From Strongylocentrotus droebachiensis (Eukaryota > Echinodermata > Echinoidea > Camarodonta > Strongylocentrotidae): DNA of 64,000 bases. The translations under genes and the position numbers were made by a program. Where the stretch lies: the NCBI GenBank assembly GCA_035222895.1, contig JAVYIG010005341.1:62001-126000 (forward strand), in the 5' to 3' direction. Positions within the stretch are counted from its first letter, which is position 1. Every line of letters begins with the position of its first letter. Below are positions 1 to 11,700 of the stretch, piece by piece. The notes beneath the pieces are model-generated. The model made no database searches. It was not told where the DNA came from and worked only from the letters and a program-made list of their open reading frames with translations.

Positions 1-375
1 CTTCCCAAATTATAATCATAACTTCCTTAATGTATGTTTCCCACAATAATAAAGGTAGATCTGTTCCCTTAGATATCCTTACATATTCCTTGATAATGCA
101 TTTTCCGGGTATGAGAAAAACTGCATGCCCTTAATAATTCCAGTAGTTTTGGTTAGATGCTAAGAAATCTGAAGTTCAGATACTCTCTTTCATGATCCCA
201 CAAGAACCTCATCTACTGTTAACTGTTCAAACCCTTCATTGCAATATAAACCTTACATGGCACAATATTATAACTTTATTTTAGAATAAAATACAAAAAG
301 AATTTTTGTGAAAATAATATGTTGTACACTTCATTACTTTAGGCAAGACGCATTAAACAAATGCCATTGACTTAC

Positions 376-463
376 TGGGTTCCTTCAATGAGTCTTTCTT
401 CTTTCTCTGCACTGCTGACCAGACATAAGGCTGTAGCAAAGTGATTCAAGGCAGCTGATAATC
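376..463 (-). CDS. Sorting nexin exon (early BAR domain), last one in window
   Basis: On the minus strand a TTTAG acceptor (464-465) precedes an 88-bp exon that ends at a GTAAG donor (371-375). It enters in phase 1 and leaves in phase 2. With the single A left over from the exon at 16658-16847 it codes a helix starting LSAALNHFATALC and ending EERLIEGTQ. Only this frame is open and it is the frame demanded by the upstream exon. In SNX5/6-type proteins this position is the first long helix of the BAR domain, which dimerises and senses membrane curvature. The intron separating it from the previous exon is about 16.2 kb and full of transposons. The rest of the BAR domain must lie left of position 1. 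The join across that large intron is inferred from phase and alignment to the family pattern, not from transcript data. Confidence 0.8.
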
Positions 464-2160
464 CTAAACATTGAAAGAAAAAAATATACCGGTATACAAA
501 AACAAAATGAATGTGATTGTGCCTCTAATATGCTGCCATCTACATGTACTGTAAATCATTGATCAATGATCCTGTGACCATTATTAGCATCTGACCCCAC
601 CAATCTAAACTCTTTCCATTTGCTCTTTTAAAGTTTCAACATACGGTACTTGAGCCCAATTTGAAATTTGATAACCTTGTTTGATATAACCTTTTCCTCC
701 ATATATGCAATGATACAAATTGAATTATTATTTAAAATCAATGCGCCATTACTTTGAAAGTTTTTAGAACTCTGAGTGCTTGCACGAGGGGTTCAAGCAA
801 GTCCTGGAAAACCAGTACCTCACCCCCACCCCCCAAATTTTAAACCAAATTTACATCTATCTCAAGGACTGTCCCTTTTTGGATGAAAAAATCTTGATTT
901 AAAAAAAAATGAAAAATGAAAAATCAGGGGGGGGGGGGGGATTGGGGGGTAAAAAAATTGGGAAAACGATTTAAATTGAGAAATCATCACGCCTGTACTT
1001 TTTAACATAGTTTTCAGAATACAGATTTAGAGTTTCTGGGACTTACTATAGAACTTGACATGATTTTCAGAATACTACCAGAGTTTGGTTGACATTGGTT
1101 CCATCATTGTTATCACAGTAATTTGATATATTCTGGGATTTTTAACACTTTCATGACTCTGTAATCTTTCACCTCTTAACACCTAAAATCTAATCACTTC
1201 ATCCTACATCGTCCAAGTGGGGTTTGAATCACTTTAATGCTTTTCAAGCACGGTGATAAGATATTTTCTCCTACTTTTATGACCATGTGACATTTAACCA
1301 TTCACTCTTTCACTCTTTCTAGTCACTTCATCCTTGCATGCTAATACATACTCTGTCCAAGTTTTATTTGAACTGTTTTCATACTTTTTAAGTTATCATG
1401 GTAATAAGCTATTTCCTGGCATTAACACAAAAATTACGACCCTGTGACCTTTGGCCTCTTTGATCCAAAATCTAATCAGTTCATCCTTGCATGCTCATAC
1501 ATACTTAATCAAAGTCAATGGTTTTTGAAATTTCGTGGTAAATTGAAAAGGTGGTTCCAGGTCTTTAAATGAACCCCTCAAACAAAGTTTGGAATTTCAA
1601 GTTGGATTGATTATAACTCTCTTATCAATGCATAATCAATTCAATCATCGTTTTTATTTTTATCATTAAGGAAGTATGTTAGGCCTCTTAAAAGTGATAC
1701 CATATTAGATATGATTTTGCAGCCATGGTGTGAGCAGTACATCAGTATAAGGGGCAGGGTCAAAAATGAAAAGTTTCAATATGATCTAGTAAGCACTGGT
1801 ATTGTTATGCAGAGCACTCTTCTTTCTTTGACATAGGAGAGTACCGGTATACTTTTTGTAAATAACAGTGAGGCTATTGTTCCCAACTGGTCATCCATGA
1901 ATCACAAATTCTAAAGAATCTGACATTGAAATGTATGCACTATGGTGACTTGTCAGGCAAGAATTACTACTGTTTGGTCATCAACTTTCTGAAAAATCAT
2001 GCATAGGTTAACAACTACTGAAAAGGCAAAAGGGCAAAATGAATGCACAGTGAAACAAGAGCAGTGCATGTTGCAACTTTTCACATTTGACATTGCCCCT
2101 TACTTTGATCTACTGTACATTCCATGACTGAAAAAAGCATAAAAAATGTGGTTTCATTTA
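464..2160. repeat. Intron DNA with three diverged ~150-bp tandem units
   Basis: No gene is seen. From about 1020 to 1540 three diverged copies of a ~150-bp unit follow each other, each with a 'tgacc..t..ctctttga..ctaatcacttcatcc' type core and a variant of 'tttgaactgttttcatacttttcaagtaatc'. The units are related to the TGACCTTTGACC-bearing repeats elsewhere in the window. A G12-plus homopolymer lies at about 928-940. The rest is AT-rich with no splice-bounded open frame I can support. Confidence 0.5.
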
Positions 2161-2255
2161 AAACTAGATGGATGTTCGACTGCGTGCAGTCGAAAATGAT
2201 GCCTCCGCCATTGAGCAATTTTTCAAATTCAAGTTTGATTGTATTAATCCATTAA

Positions 2256-3945
2256 CCCTTACTGTACTGGGCTATTTCGAGCACTCTCTGACTGGGGGGG
2301 CCTCTCCGCCGTCGAATGTCCGATGAACGCGAACATTTGCATGTTTATAGATATTTACGTAAGGAACAAGATGGTATATTAGGAAAAGTTGTTTATTAGG
2401 AAAAGTTTTTTCCTAATATGCAAATTTTTGTCGTCATAGCCTAATTAATTATGCAAAATGCTAATTTTATGCATTTTACAGAAAACTCTGCATATTTGTC
2501 CGTAGACTTGTGAAGAATCTTGAAAATGTATTGAAGAAATGTTTCCTTCATCTCAAATTCATGAGGTTTCATTATTTTTATGATATTTGAAAATGCATGG
2601 GTTAATTTGCATAAATTATGAATACGCTTTCATGAATATCTAATCTGGAAATAAATATAGTGAACTAGAATCATTACAAAATTTGTTAGACTCCACTTTT
2701 TTTTATGTTGAAACTCATTATTCATATGAAACTTCTTTTCTAACACAAAATAGTTATTTGATGTAATTAATAATGATAATTTATGCAAATTTAACGTGAA
2801 TTTCAACTATTTATTTTCTTATGTATTTTATTGTTTTTTATTTCTTATTATATCTATTGTTTTATTTCTAATGTATTCTTTTGTTCTGAAATACATCCAA
2901 GTTACTTTGAGAAACATATAAAAGCAATTTGATATCAATTCATATCTTCACATTTCTGCTTGTACATGAATATATGCAATTATAACACTTTTTTTATTAC
3001 ATGCGCATACTAATTGTTATGTAACACCTTACAGGTATATCCAGGGATGCCAACCTTTCAGAGCACAAATCCGTAATCATAAGGCTAAAAATCCGTAATT
3101 TGGAGACAAAATCCGTAATTTTCTGCGCGACGCAAATTTTTCTGCACGCTGGCAAGCGCAGCTCCCGCAGGCAAGCGCGATAGCACAACAAGTTAAATAA
3201 AAGTAACATACCTGTTCATTAGTTGGTGTTACACGATGCATTTCCATTTCTTACTGTATTCTTCTTTAAAAGTCTGTAACTTATTGCCACGCTTCTTAGT
3301 TGTGGAAGACATGATGATTGATATCTAAATCCAACCAACATGAGTTCAGATTGTCGACGAAAATCGACGAACGCTGTGACAGCCTGTGAGAAATCCGACA
3401 GTGTACACGGCGCTAGCGTAGCGAGGCCTGGCGCTGGGCGGCGCGGGCGGTAGCGGCGCGGCCAAGAGAGGTATTTCACCCGGCCCCCGCTCGCGAAGCA
3501 CATGTTGTATGCACATGTATGCACTGAAAGGGGTGTGCTAGATAACAAATTGTCCAATCGGAAGCCCTGTGGGATTTCTATGCATGGATTCAAGGATGGC
3601 TGCGCTGCAATAGTCAAAAGTACGTGCTAAACCTTAAACGTGCTAAACCCTAAAGTGCTAATTTTGAAAATCGGCAAAATCTGCAAAATCCGGAATTTAT
3701 GGTATGAAAATCGTACCGCCCGTAATCGGCCGATTTCCCGTAGAAATTACGGGAAATCTGTACTAGTTGGCATCTCTGGTATATCCGATTTCGACGAAAA
3801 TGGTATCAAAATGTGCGTAAGACTTGAGGGAAAAAAGTCATGAAACCACAATTCAAAATTCTGAGCGATTGGGGCGCAGTCTCCGAAAATGACAAGGGGG
3901 GGGGGGGGGGGCCTCCCAGGCCCCCCCCCCCAAGTACAGTAAGGG
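2256..3945. mobile_element. piggyBac-like non-autonomous element with TTAA duplication
   Basis: Terminal inverted repeats CCCTTACTGTACT (left) and AGTACAGTAAGGG (right) are flanked on both sides by TTAA (2252-2255 and 3946-3949). A TTAA target duplication and CCCT-type ends are the hallmark of the piggyBac superfamily. The site without the insertion is visible in sister CGGAGGCAT copies, which read straight through 'aatccat(a/t)aacaggttc'. No transposase is present. The element itself contains the hAT-like insertion at 3043-3777. C-rich and G-rich runs near the right end (about 3899-3931) form part of its subterminal sequence. Confidence 0.8.
3043..3777. mobile_element. hAT-like MITE nested in the piggyBac-like element
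   Basis: The ends read (C)AGGGATGCCAAC at the left and GTTGGCATCTCT(G) at the right. Both are flanked by GGTATATCC (3034-3042 and 3778-3786); the edge is ambiguous by one base, so the duplication is 8 or 9 bp. CAGGGATGCCAAC-type ends with an 8-bp duplication are typical of hAT elements. The interior contains repeated 'aaatccgtaat' and 'ccgtaatcggc' motifs in inverted orientation and a GC-rich middle (about 3400-3500). A 132-codon minus-strand open frame at 3219-3617 resembles nothing I know and is probably fortuitous. Confidence 0.75.
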
Positions 3946-4199
3946 TTAACAGGTTCACAGAATATCGTTATTACGAGCTATTTTTTACATAAATGTATGA
4001 CCGTTTGGTCTTTGATCTTATGACCCAAAAATCTACTCAGCTCATTGGCTCTGCAAGATAAATACATGTTTTGAGTTTGGCAGGAATCCATCCATAGGTT
4101 CTTGAGATAACGCGATCACAAGCCATTTTTGCATACACAATGAGCCCTGTGACCTTTGACTTCGTGACCCCAAAATCTAATCAGTTCATTAGCTCTAGT

Positions 4200-4505
4200 A
4201 TATATATACCGTATTTACCGGCGTAAAGGCCGCAGTATTTTTGGAAGAGAAAATATCAAAAAGTCGGGTGCGGCCTATGCGACGAAAGAGTAAAAAAAAA
4301 ACTAAAAAAAAAAAGTATGTCAAAACCAGCACGAATTTGCATATATGGGACTTGATCTACGAACGGTACAATAACTACACATTTCCACACATCTTACCGA
4401 CAATTTTATCTTGCATTGTTGACATGAAGACGAAAATAAACTTCCAAAAACAACATCTGCCGATAGATCTTGATCTAAGTTCGTGCCAATGCATTGCAAA
4501 AGTAA
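4200..4505. repeat. Dispersed repeat segment shared (inverted) with 19070-19190
   Basis: The stretch starting 'accgtatttaccggcg' and ending before ACTAGATGG includes about 110 bases (4385-4500) around 'gatagatcttgatctaag' that recur in inverted orientation at about 19070-19185. The left part carries a short inverted pair, GGCCGCAGT near 4227 and GTGCGGCCTATG near 4267. It is probably a relic of another DNA element wedged between the two CGGAGGCAT left ends. Confidence 0.55.
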
Positions 4506-4929
4506 AACTAGATGGAATTCGACTGCGCGCAGTCGAAAATGATGCCTCCGTTAAATAGAGCAATTTTACAAACCAAAACAGAAAAAAAAATTGAATTCAC
4601 GTTCAATGGTAATCCATTGACAGGTTCTCAGAATATTGTGATTACAAGCAATTTCTCATATACATATATGACCCTTTGATCTTTGACCTCATGACCATAA
4701 AATCTACTCAGTTCATTGGCTCTGCAAGATGTTCTGAGTTAAATAGTAATCCATCTGTCAGTTCTAATGAGAATGCGTTCACAAGCTATTTTTGCATACA
4801 TAATGGGCCCATGACCTTTGACCTTATGAACCAAGAATCTACTCAGTTCATTGGCTCTGCAAGTAACAAACATGACCTAATTTTGGCATGAATCCATCAA
4901 TCGGTTCTTGAGATAACGCGATCACAAGC

Positions 4930-5700
4930 TGTTTTTGCATTCATAATGTGCGCTGTGGCCTTTGACCTTTGACCTACGTGCTCCAAAATCTAATCAGATT
5001 GTCTTCCTATGGTGATACACACTATCATTAAGTTTGAAGTTTAAATCTCCAGTGGTTCTTGAGATATTATGATAACAATCTCAATGTATGGAATTTCATA
5101 AGTTGACCTCTGTGACCCTTAACCTTTGACCTACGTGCTCCAAAATCTAATCAGATTGTTTTCCTATAGTGATACACACTATCACTAAGTTTGAAGTTTA
5201 AATCTCCAGTGGTTCTTGAGATATCATGATAACAATCTCAATGTATGGAATTTCATAAGTTGACCTCTGTGACCCTTGACCTTTGACATACGTACTCCAA
5301 AATCTAATCAGATTGTTTTCCTATAGTGATACACACTATCACTAAGTTTGAAGTTTAAATCTCCAGTGGTTCTTGAGATATCATGATAACAATCTCAATG
5401 TATGGAATTTCATAAGTTGACCTCTGTGACCCTTGACCTTTGACATACGTGCTCCAAAATCTAATCAGATCGTCTTCCTATGGTGATACATACTATCCTT
5501 AAGTTTGAAGTTTAAATCTCAAATGGTTCTTGAGATATCGCGCTAACAAACTCAATACAAGGAATTTCATAAGTTGACCTCTGTGACCTGTGACCTTTGA
5601 CCTACGTACTCCAAAACAAAATCTAATCAGATCGTCTTCCTATGGTGATAAATACTATTCCCGAGTCTTAAGTTTAAATCTTAAATGGTTCTTGAGATAT
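4930..5700 (+). repeat. Tandem array, five units of ~158 bp, inside the CGGAGGCAT element
   Basis: Copies of 'gacctacgtgctccaaaatc' start near 4970, 5129, 5287, 5445 and 5601. Each is followed by 'taatcagattgtcttcctat', 'ggttcttgagatat' and 'ggaatttcataagttgacc'. The middle three units are nearly identical and the outer two more diverged, which is the usual pattern of local unequal exchange. Each unit carries a TGACC...TTTGACC core. Confidence 0.85.
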
Positions 5701-5782
5701 TGTGATAACGGTCAAACGGGACGGACGGACGGACGGAACGACGTACGGACGGACGGACGGACAACCCGAAAACATGATGCCT

Positions 5783-5815
5783 CCGGCACCACCTTTGGTG
5801 GCGGAGGCATAAAAA
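5783..5815 (+). other. Terminal hairpin of CGGAGGCAT element
   Basis: ATGCCTCC pairs with GGAGGCAT, and the inner stem CCACC-TTT-GGTGG continues the helix. The corresponding hairpins at about 20546-20575 and 28489-28519 use different inner bases (GCTAC/GTAGC in the last), so pairing is kept while sequence changes. Confidence 0.65.
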
Positions 5816-5940
5816 GGGCCCGTTTCACGGAGCTGCCGCGAAGTATCCAGCACGCGAAGTCGATATTTTGAATTCATTTCAATACACAAGAGAGAGGCGC
5901 AATGTATACATCACAAAAAACTACATTGGCTAGCATCAGT

Positions 5941-6260
5941 GCGGGATGGCCGAGAGGTTTAAGGCGGTGATTTTAGTCAAATCAACATTTGTACGCAAGA
6001 GATCAAAATTGATTACTCTCCCCCTTTCTCTCCCCCACCCCCTCTCTCTCCCTTCCATCTCTCTCTCTCTCTCTCTCTCTTTTTATGGATTTAGGCTTAC
6101 ATTATTATTCATTTGCATTTTATGAGCTGTGAATATATATCATCGTTTCATATTGCCAAATGTATATTATTTGTTTTAAATATAGGCCCATTTGTAAACT
6201 GTTTTTTAGCCAGTGGCTGCAATCAACAGTGTTAACCATGAAATAAATAAATAAAGAAAT
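5941..6260 (+). mobile_element. tRNA-headed SINE (Leu/Ser-like head, A-rich tail)
   Basis: GCGGGATGGCCGAGAGGTTT followed by AAGGCGGTGATTTTAG has the box A and D-arm of a tRNA-Leu/Ser type gene, and 'acatttgtacgcaagaga' follows. The same 'tttgtacgcaagag' string occurs in the tRNA-like sequence at 18870-18953. The T-arm is decayed ('gatcaaaattga'). After a pyrimidine microsatellite the sequence ends in a tail of AAATA repeats at about 6240-6256. The head plus tail layout suggests a SINE; the exact tRNA parent is uncertain. Confidence 0.55.
6055..6083. repeat. (CT)n microsatellite
   Basis: A run of CT dinucleotides lies within a longer pyrimidine tract (6018-6085). Confidence 0.9.
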
Positions 6261-6499
6261 TAGTACATCAATATCTCAGATAAATTAAGAGTACATACAT
6301 GTATGTATATTAAGATAACATCTGGATTCTTTCTTCATCTTAGATGTTAATGCATGAGAATATAATCATAGATCTTGACCTACGTTAACTTGAACTAAAA
6401 AGAAGCCCATAATACGACTTTCTGAATCATTTTTTTAAAATCCAATATTAAGTCCATAAGGCCTAAGCACAGTAATTGTGAAGTTGGGGAAGGATTAAC

Positions 6500-6668
6500 C
6501 CAAATTAACCCAGCAGTGGAAAACACTCCGTCCCTCGGATAGGACGTTAAATGGAGGCCCCGTGTAGAGAAGAGTCACTACCTTTGCACGTTAAGAACCC
6601 ACTGCACTATTCGTATAAGAGTAGGGGGAAACCCCAGTGTAGTGGTCCACCAGCACACACCCCCAGTA
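6500..6668 (+). mobile_element. SINE-type conserved core fragment
   Basis: The stretch contains 'ccctcggataggacgttaaa', 'tttgcacgttaagaaccca' and 'gtataagagtagggggaaac'. This resembles the conserved central part of invertebrate SINEs I recognise by pattern. No tRNA head or tail is attached here, so it is a fragment. Confidence 0.5.
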
Positions 6669-9060
6669 TAGTACGATAATACTCTGTAAAGAGATTCCTT
6701 GAAAGAGATGAACAAGTCCATACATAGTTTGTGTTTGTAATTTAATTTTTAACTACAAATACAAACTCTGTTAACAATAACAGGAACTGACTTTCATATG
6801 CCATTGAACAGTGAATTTTCAATCCTAATCACAAGCTCATTCAATAGATATTTTCTCATCCATGAATTATGTAAATCTCCAAGCTTGAGGTTGAGGATAC
6901 AGTTATAGAAGGATATGATAAGTACTTGTACTTTTTGTTGAATTCATTTTATTAATGTTCTAGAGTAACTCAGTGATATTTTTCAGTCTGTTTATCACAA
7001 TGTCTTATTTAAAGATACAATGCAACTTTTTGGTGGTGACTTTTTCAATATTTAGTCCAATGTGTTAGGTATTATAATCTTCAGGTTTTTGGCATGAGTG
7101 GATGCTTGTAATGTGTTGATTCTGGCATTTTTGTGTCATTTTGTTTTGTTATGTTATGTTTCATACAATGTACAATTGATTTTTTTTATTATTGATACAT
7201 GTTGTTTACATAATTTCATCACTGAAATGATGTTTAAGTCTGTGGCAAAATTACTTAACTTGCCTTTGCCATAATAATTTACATACATATATGTAACATA
7301 AGATTTCTATATATTTGTTATATTGAACAGATTTATTAGTGAAGATTGATGTGAGGTGTGCTCAATTTAGTGTGATGCAATATCGTTTTCAAGACAACTG
7401 TTGAACGTCATGATTAGGACATATCTGTTTTATTTAGGATGTATACTTTCTCACTACAGTTTTGTTTATCTTCAAAGTGCATTATGTCCAATGAAGTGTA
7501 GCCAGTACCAGGTCAATTTTATTGTTCATCTCATCAAATTTGATATCGATGTGATAACTGCCAAGTACCGTAGTCTTTCCAGTTCTAATTTGCTGTTAAG
7601 TCTCAATCGCCCAGAAAAATGGAAATTGATATGTGTAAAGAAAAGTTTGCAGCAGCATTTTCTTTTATTTTGTAAATGAAATCTAAATTCAGATAATTAA
7701 TTGGTTGCTCATGTGTGTAGACTGAAACGGTATAAGTTGAGTTTTAGTGGTAATATGCTTTACTTGCCTCTGTTGTGCCAATTCATGCCACAGTTACCTG
7801 TTGAATTTTATGAAGAGATGGTTGCAGAAATTTATATATACGATGATCCTAAAACCAAACAGTATAGTGATGGGTGCTGATGACCTTTTATTTTTTTTTC
7901 ACACATGGGTGAGATAACAATGATTGTCAAATATTCCATGGATGATGAGGAACAATAGTAATTGAAATGATAAGGGAGTTCTGAATTTTTATTAAAATTC
8001 CATCATCATATTCATCTATTTATTAAAGATTAACTTTAGTACTGGTAATGCGATTGCATTGTGAAAGAAAAGGTGTGGAAAGGATCAGTTGATCATGTAG
8101 CATGTAAGTATTGGTGTGCACTGCAAGGTTCTGGAGTCAAATCATAATAAATTTGACCGAGTCTTGGTAAAGTAAGAAGCACTGTACACAGAAAGCTATA
8201 TATGGGACAACAGACATGGTGTCGGGGCTAGTACTACCTTGCTTTCCTTGTTTTTCTATGCTCATTACTCAGCTAGTATACATTTTCTTCCAAAATTGTT
8301 TGGCACATGTCATTTATTTGTAATCTTGAACATTCAGTGTAAGTTTCGTTTGATTCTGTGAGAATTAATTTTCTTTTTTTTACCAGAACTGGAGTTTATC
8401 TTTAAATGATATCAATAAAGCATATGCCACATTTGCTTTGTTTTATGAAGAAATACTTTGTGGATCAGCATCTAAAAACCAACAGAATGCAAAGAAAAAA
8501 GATCCTTGAACCTGGCTCAAAATAGTATTCTGATAGATTATTGTTATATTGTGATCATAAGTTTATAATGAGTTTGCTGCATGTGTGAGCAATTTGTCAG
8601 GTTATAGGGTTTATGTAACAAGTACCGTAATCATAATTTATTACTCGTGGTACTAAATATGCATTGACTAATTGTACTAATTTATTACTTGCCAATGATT
8701 CGCCATTTGTTACGCTTTACCATATTTACATTATAGTTGTTTATTGATATTGTGGACTTAAATTCATTTTGAAAGAATAAACATAAGAACTTAGTGGATA
8801 CCAATAACATCATGTCTATCAAATTTTATTCCAGGTAGTTTGCCTTCTTCTCTCTTCTTTGCATATTTTTTTTGGTTGCTTATGTTTTTTTTTATACATG
8901 CTTTTGTTGTTGTGATGTACATTGTATGTAAATATATGAAGGTGATTGAGTGGACATGTGCTAGCATATGTTTATTGAAGAATGACATGCTTGCATGTGT
9001 GTGTGGAAGGGGTCTTGGCACTCTGGACAAGAATAATTTTGTATCAGTAAACTCTATAAA
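6669..9060. other. AT-rich intron DNA, nothing recognised
   Basis: This ~2.4-kb stretch is AT-rich with scattered short open frames, the longest 92 codons at 7401-7679. None has family resemblance or convincing splice borders. No inverted or tandem repeat of note is seen apart from short T runs. Confidence 0.5.
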
Positions 9061-9570
9061 TAACCCCCCCTAAAAATAATATTAAAAAGAAGCTGTTTAG
9101 TAGGCCTATCTGGAAAGAGGATTACAAAAGTTAACTTGTTTGTTTTATCTTGGTCTTGCATGAAAGAGAACCAAATTCAACTTGTATATAATAAGATAAC
9201 GCATGCCATTAATTGATATATGAAAAAGCCGACTTCAATTTTCAAGTGCTGCTAAGACGAAATCATAATCCCCTAAAAAGAATATCAGAAAAGCATATAA
9301 TTGTCATCATCAATACCCCCCCCCCTAAAAATAATATTAAAAAGAAGCTGTTTATATAGTAGGCCTATCTTCAAAGGGGATTTTAAAAAGTTAATCTGTT
9401 TAGTTGGTCTTGCATAAAAGAGAACCAAATTCAACTTGTATATAATAAGATAACGCATGCCATTAATTGATATATGAAAAAGCCGACTTCAAATTTGAAG
9501 TGCAGCTAAGACAAAATCATAATGCCCTGAAAAGAATATCAGAAAAGCATTTAACTGTCATCATGTGCAT
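9061..9570 (+). repeat. ~255-bp direct tandem duplication
   Basis: Two copies of a ~255-bp unit start at 'taaaaataatattaaaaag' (9071 and 9326). Both run through 'aaccaaattcaacttgtata' and 'gaatatcagaaaagcat'. A C-run of different length (7 versus 11) precedes each copy. The copies are close in sequence, so the duplication is fairly young. Confidence 0.85.
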
Positions 9571-10135
9571 TATGTTCGACTGGGCTTTGATAGCTGAAAA
9601 GATCGAGGACCCAGCAAAATGGCGGCGTGTGCACTCGAGCGTATCTCCCAGGGCGCGTAACGGCCACACGTCGATCTGTGCATTGTGAATAGGGATGAGC
9701 GTTCTACGTATTTTACAGTTCTGTGGTACAAACCATCTAGTGCACTGATAGTCTTTGCTCAAGTGGCAATATTGGCAATTGGCAATGTTAGGGTTACAGG
9801 GAAAAAATTGCAGCCCGCTGGGTAAGCATGGCTTCACTCCAGTCGCCGCTGGAATCAGACCACTCACTGACAACAAATGTACAAGTATCAAAAATACAAA
9901 TCATTGATTTTATTGTCAGTTTGAGATCGTCAGGATTGATGACTGCCTTTTATCAGGAAAATGACGTCGCGATTCACCGAAGCTCCGTACTTGCGATAAC
10001 TGCCATCACACGCCGTACATATATACACGCACTGTACTTGTGCACTGTACATAATACACTGTAAAGCATTGTGAAGATCACAATTTTCACTTCCGCCTAA
10101 CTGTATTTCTTCACCAATATATGATTTTTGTTTTG
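9571..10135. other. Intron DNA with a short CpG-rich patch
   Basis: A CpG-richer patch at about 9615-9680 contains AAAATGGCGGCGTG, a YY1-like or start-like context, but the frame closes after 14 codons. No splice-supported exon is seen. The patch could be a relic of a promoter or of a captured exon. Confidence 0.3.
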
Positions 10136-10139
10136 GTGG

Positions 10140-10330
10140 AAAATAAAAGACAAAAGCGGAAAATCAGAAAAAGAAAAAGAAAGCGGAAATTTTCCGCCAG
10201 AAGCGGAAATTTTCCGCCAGAAGCGGAAATGTTGGGAGGTCTGTAACGCGATCACGAGAACGAGACGTACGGATGGACAACCCGAAAACATAATGCCTCC
10301 GGCTACTTCATAATGGGGGGCATAAAAACG
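10140..10330 (+). mobile_element. CGGAGGCAT-family right end only, with 20-bp iterons
   Basis: Three tandem copies of 'gcggaaattttccgccagaa' (about 10184-10230; the core is itself palindromic) precede a solo right end. That end has 'aacgcgatcacgagaacg', 'acaacccgaaaacataatgc' and a decayed hairpin (TGGGGGGCAT instead of GGAGGCAT). No left end is attached. Confidence 0.65.
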
Positions 10331-10729
10331 AATAAACCTACACTGTACTTTGTACTGAAACATGGAAAATTCTCGAGATCTGTTGATTTTCCTCGTTATA
10401 TCAGGACGTACATAAAATGCTCATATGGGATTCCCTGTACATGTACAATAATGATCGTTAATATCTAATTTGCAAGCTCAAACAGAAATAAATATTTTCC
10501 TATTGAGCCTACAAAATTTGCTGAAACAAAAAACATACAACACATACATATATATACAAACTGATACAAAATGAATCACCTTGGGGGGTCTAATAAGCAG
10601 TCTGCATAAACTGTACTTTAAAAAAATACCATTGTTGAGTTAGGACTGTGACCATCAATGATAATATTTCTACAACAATTTATGTCTCCTTGGCAATCTG
10701 TATATCACATTAGGACTTGAACAAATCAT

Positions 10730-11035
10730 GAATTCTGTAAAAACAGAAAAATCAGAACTGATTTTATTATTTACTACCTAAATATATGTATCTTCCTATC
10801 ATTTGCTATTTTACCTTAACTACGCAGCCATCGAGAACTAAAACATGATATCTGCGCATGCCTTCCCAGGGTTACATGCGCGCACTCATGCCTTCCATCA
10901 TCCTCTTTAACGAGCCGCCTGAGACAACACTTAAGGAGAGGGGACGGAGGGAGGGACATAGGTAGAGACATAGATTTATATAGTAAATAATAAAATCAGT
11001 TCTGAATTTTTCTGATTTACCATAAGAAATCAATG
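10730..11035. mobile_element. Inverted pair, probable MITE
   Basis: 'cagaaaaatcagaactgatt' plus 'ttattatttacta' (about 10744-10782) is mirrored by 'agtaaataataaaatcag' plus 'ttctgaatttttctgattt' (about 10981-11020). The ~50-base arms enclose about 200 bp, including a GC-richer patch. No coding content is seen. Confidence 0.5.
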
Positions 11036-11100
11036 TATCTACTTATTATTTGCTAAACCAGCACAGAAAGACCAAGTGGCATGTCCCAAGGGGAAGGTGA

Positions 11101-11700
11101 TTAATGGGGATTAATGGCCAACAATGCCGCTAACAAGGACAAAGTCACGAACAGTACCTCCCCAGAAGGAACTGCCCTGAGATAAAAAGAAGTCAAAGAA
11201 ACGGGAGACTGCCAAAAGGCAGCCCCCAAAATATCCTTTAGACCAATACCCAAAAAAAGTACTGATGCTCATAGTATCGTGGGGTCTGGCCTCGCCCTCG
11301 CCCTCTGGGAGGCAAGCAGAGAGGACGGCCCAACAATCCATCTGACAATGGGTCTTTGGACGCAGGAGAGAAAGGTTCCCGGGTAAAGAGGAAGAGCTGG
11401 ACGCCTTCACGAAAACTCTTGGTCCTGTCCAAGTACCATTTGAATGCCCTCACCGGGCACCATATTTAGTCCTCCTTGACCCAGGAAAAATCAAAGAGAG
11501 GGTTGAGGAAAACCTCAAAAGGCCCGGAGGAAACCACACGGTTCATAACCAAAAAAAGAGGGCCTGGGTAAAAGTCTAATGCCCCATTTATCCCACCGGA
11601 TAAGGCCAGAGGAGGTATACAGGGCACGGATAATACTCCTCCTCTGCCCAGACGCAAAGCGATGAGGAGCAGAGCCTAGACCGTGAGATGCAGGAGAGAA
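11101..11700 (-). pseudogene. DIRS-type tyrosine recombinase, decayed C-terminal part
   Basis: On the minus strand, three frames together carry the catalytic half of a tyrosine recombinase as found in DIRS-like retrotransposons. In order they are WDKWGIRLLPRPSF (about 11575), CPVRAFKWYLDRTKSF (about 11440), GEARPHDTMSIST (about 11280) and DILGAAFWQSP followed by TSFYLRAVPSGE, ending at a stop at 11101-11103. The tyrosine in SFYLR is in the place of the nucleophile. The usual HxxR box reads HDTM, so its arginine is lost. At least three frameshifts and in-frame stops interrupt it. The family normally uses this enzyme to integrate a circular cDNA. This copy cannot work. It lies in a sorting-nexin intron on the same strand. 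Confidence 0.7.

Larger units (their letters stand above)
2161..5812 (+). mobile_element. CGGAGGCAT-family element, composite copy 1
   Basis: The left end reads ACTAGATGG followed by the near-palindrome CGACTGCGTGCAGTCG and ATGATGCCTCCGCC. A second copy of that left end occurs at about 4507 (palindrome CGACTGCGCGCAGTCG). The shared right end is a GACGGACGG microsatellite, then AACCCGAAAACATGATGCC and a hairpin ending GGAGGCATAAAA at about 5812. It therefore looks like a truncated outer copy or tandem copy plus one full element. The body contains repeated TGACCTTTGACC cores. The outer copy is interrupted by the 1.69-kb TTAA element at 2256-3945. No coding capacity is recognised, so it is non-autonomous. 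Related full copies lie at about 20062-20578 and 27714-28522. End-only pieces lie at 10240-10330 and 17049-17095. Confidence 0.75.

Noticed and set aside
3219..3617. 132-codon frame inside the nested hAT-like MITE
   Set aside because: No family resemblance; it lies in a non-autonomous element and crosses inverted iterons.
5716..5765. Coding use of the GACGGACG repeat (Asp/Gly/Arg-rich frame)
   Set aside because: It is a microsatellite that recurs at the same place in other CGGAGGCAT copies, with different lengths and frames.
7401..7679. 92-codon frame with a hydrophobic start
   Set aside because: The only support is the start codon; the region is AT-rich intron DNA with no splice context or family match.
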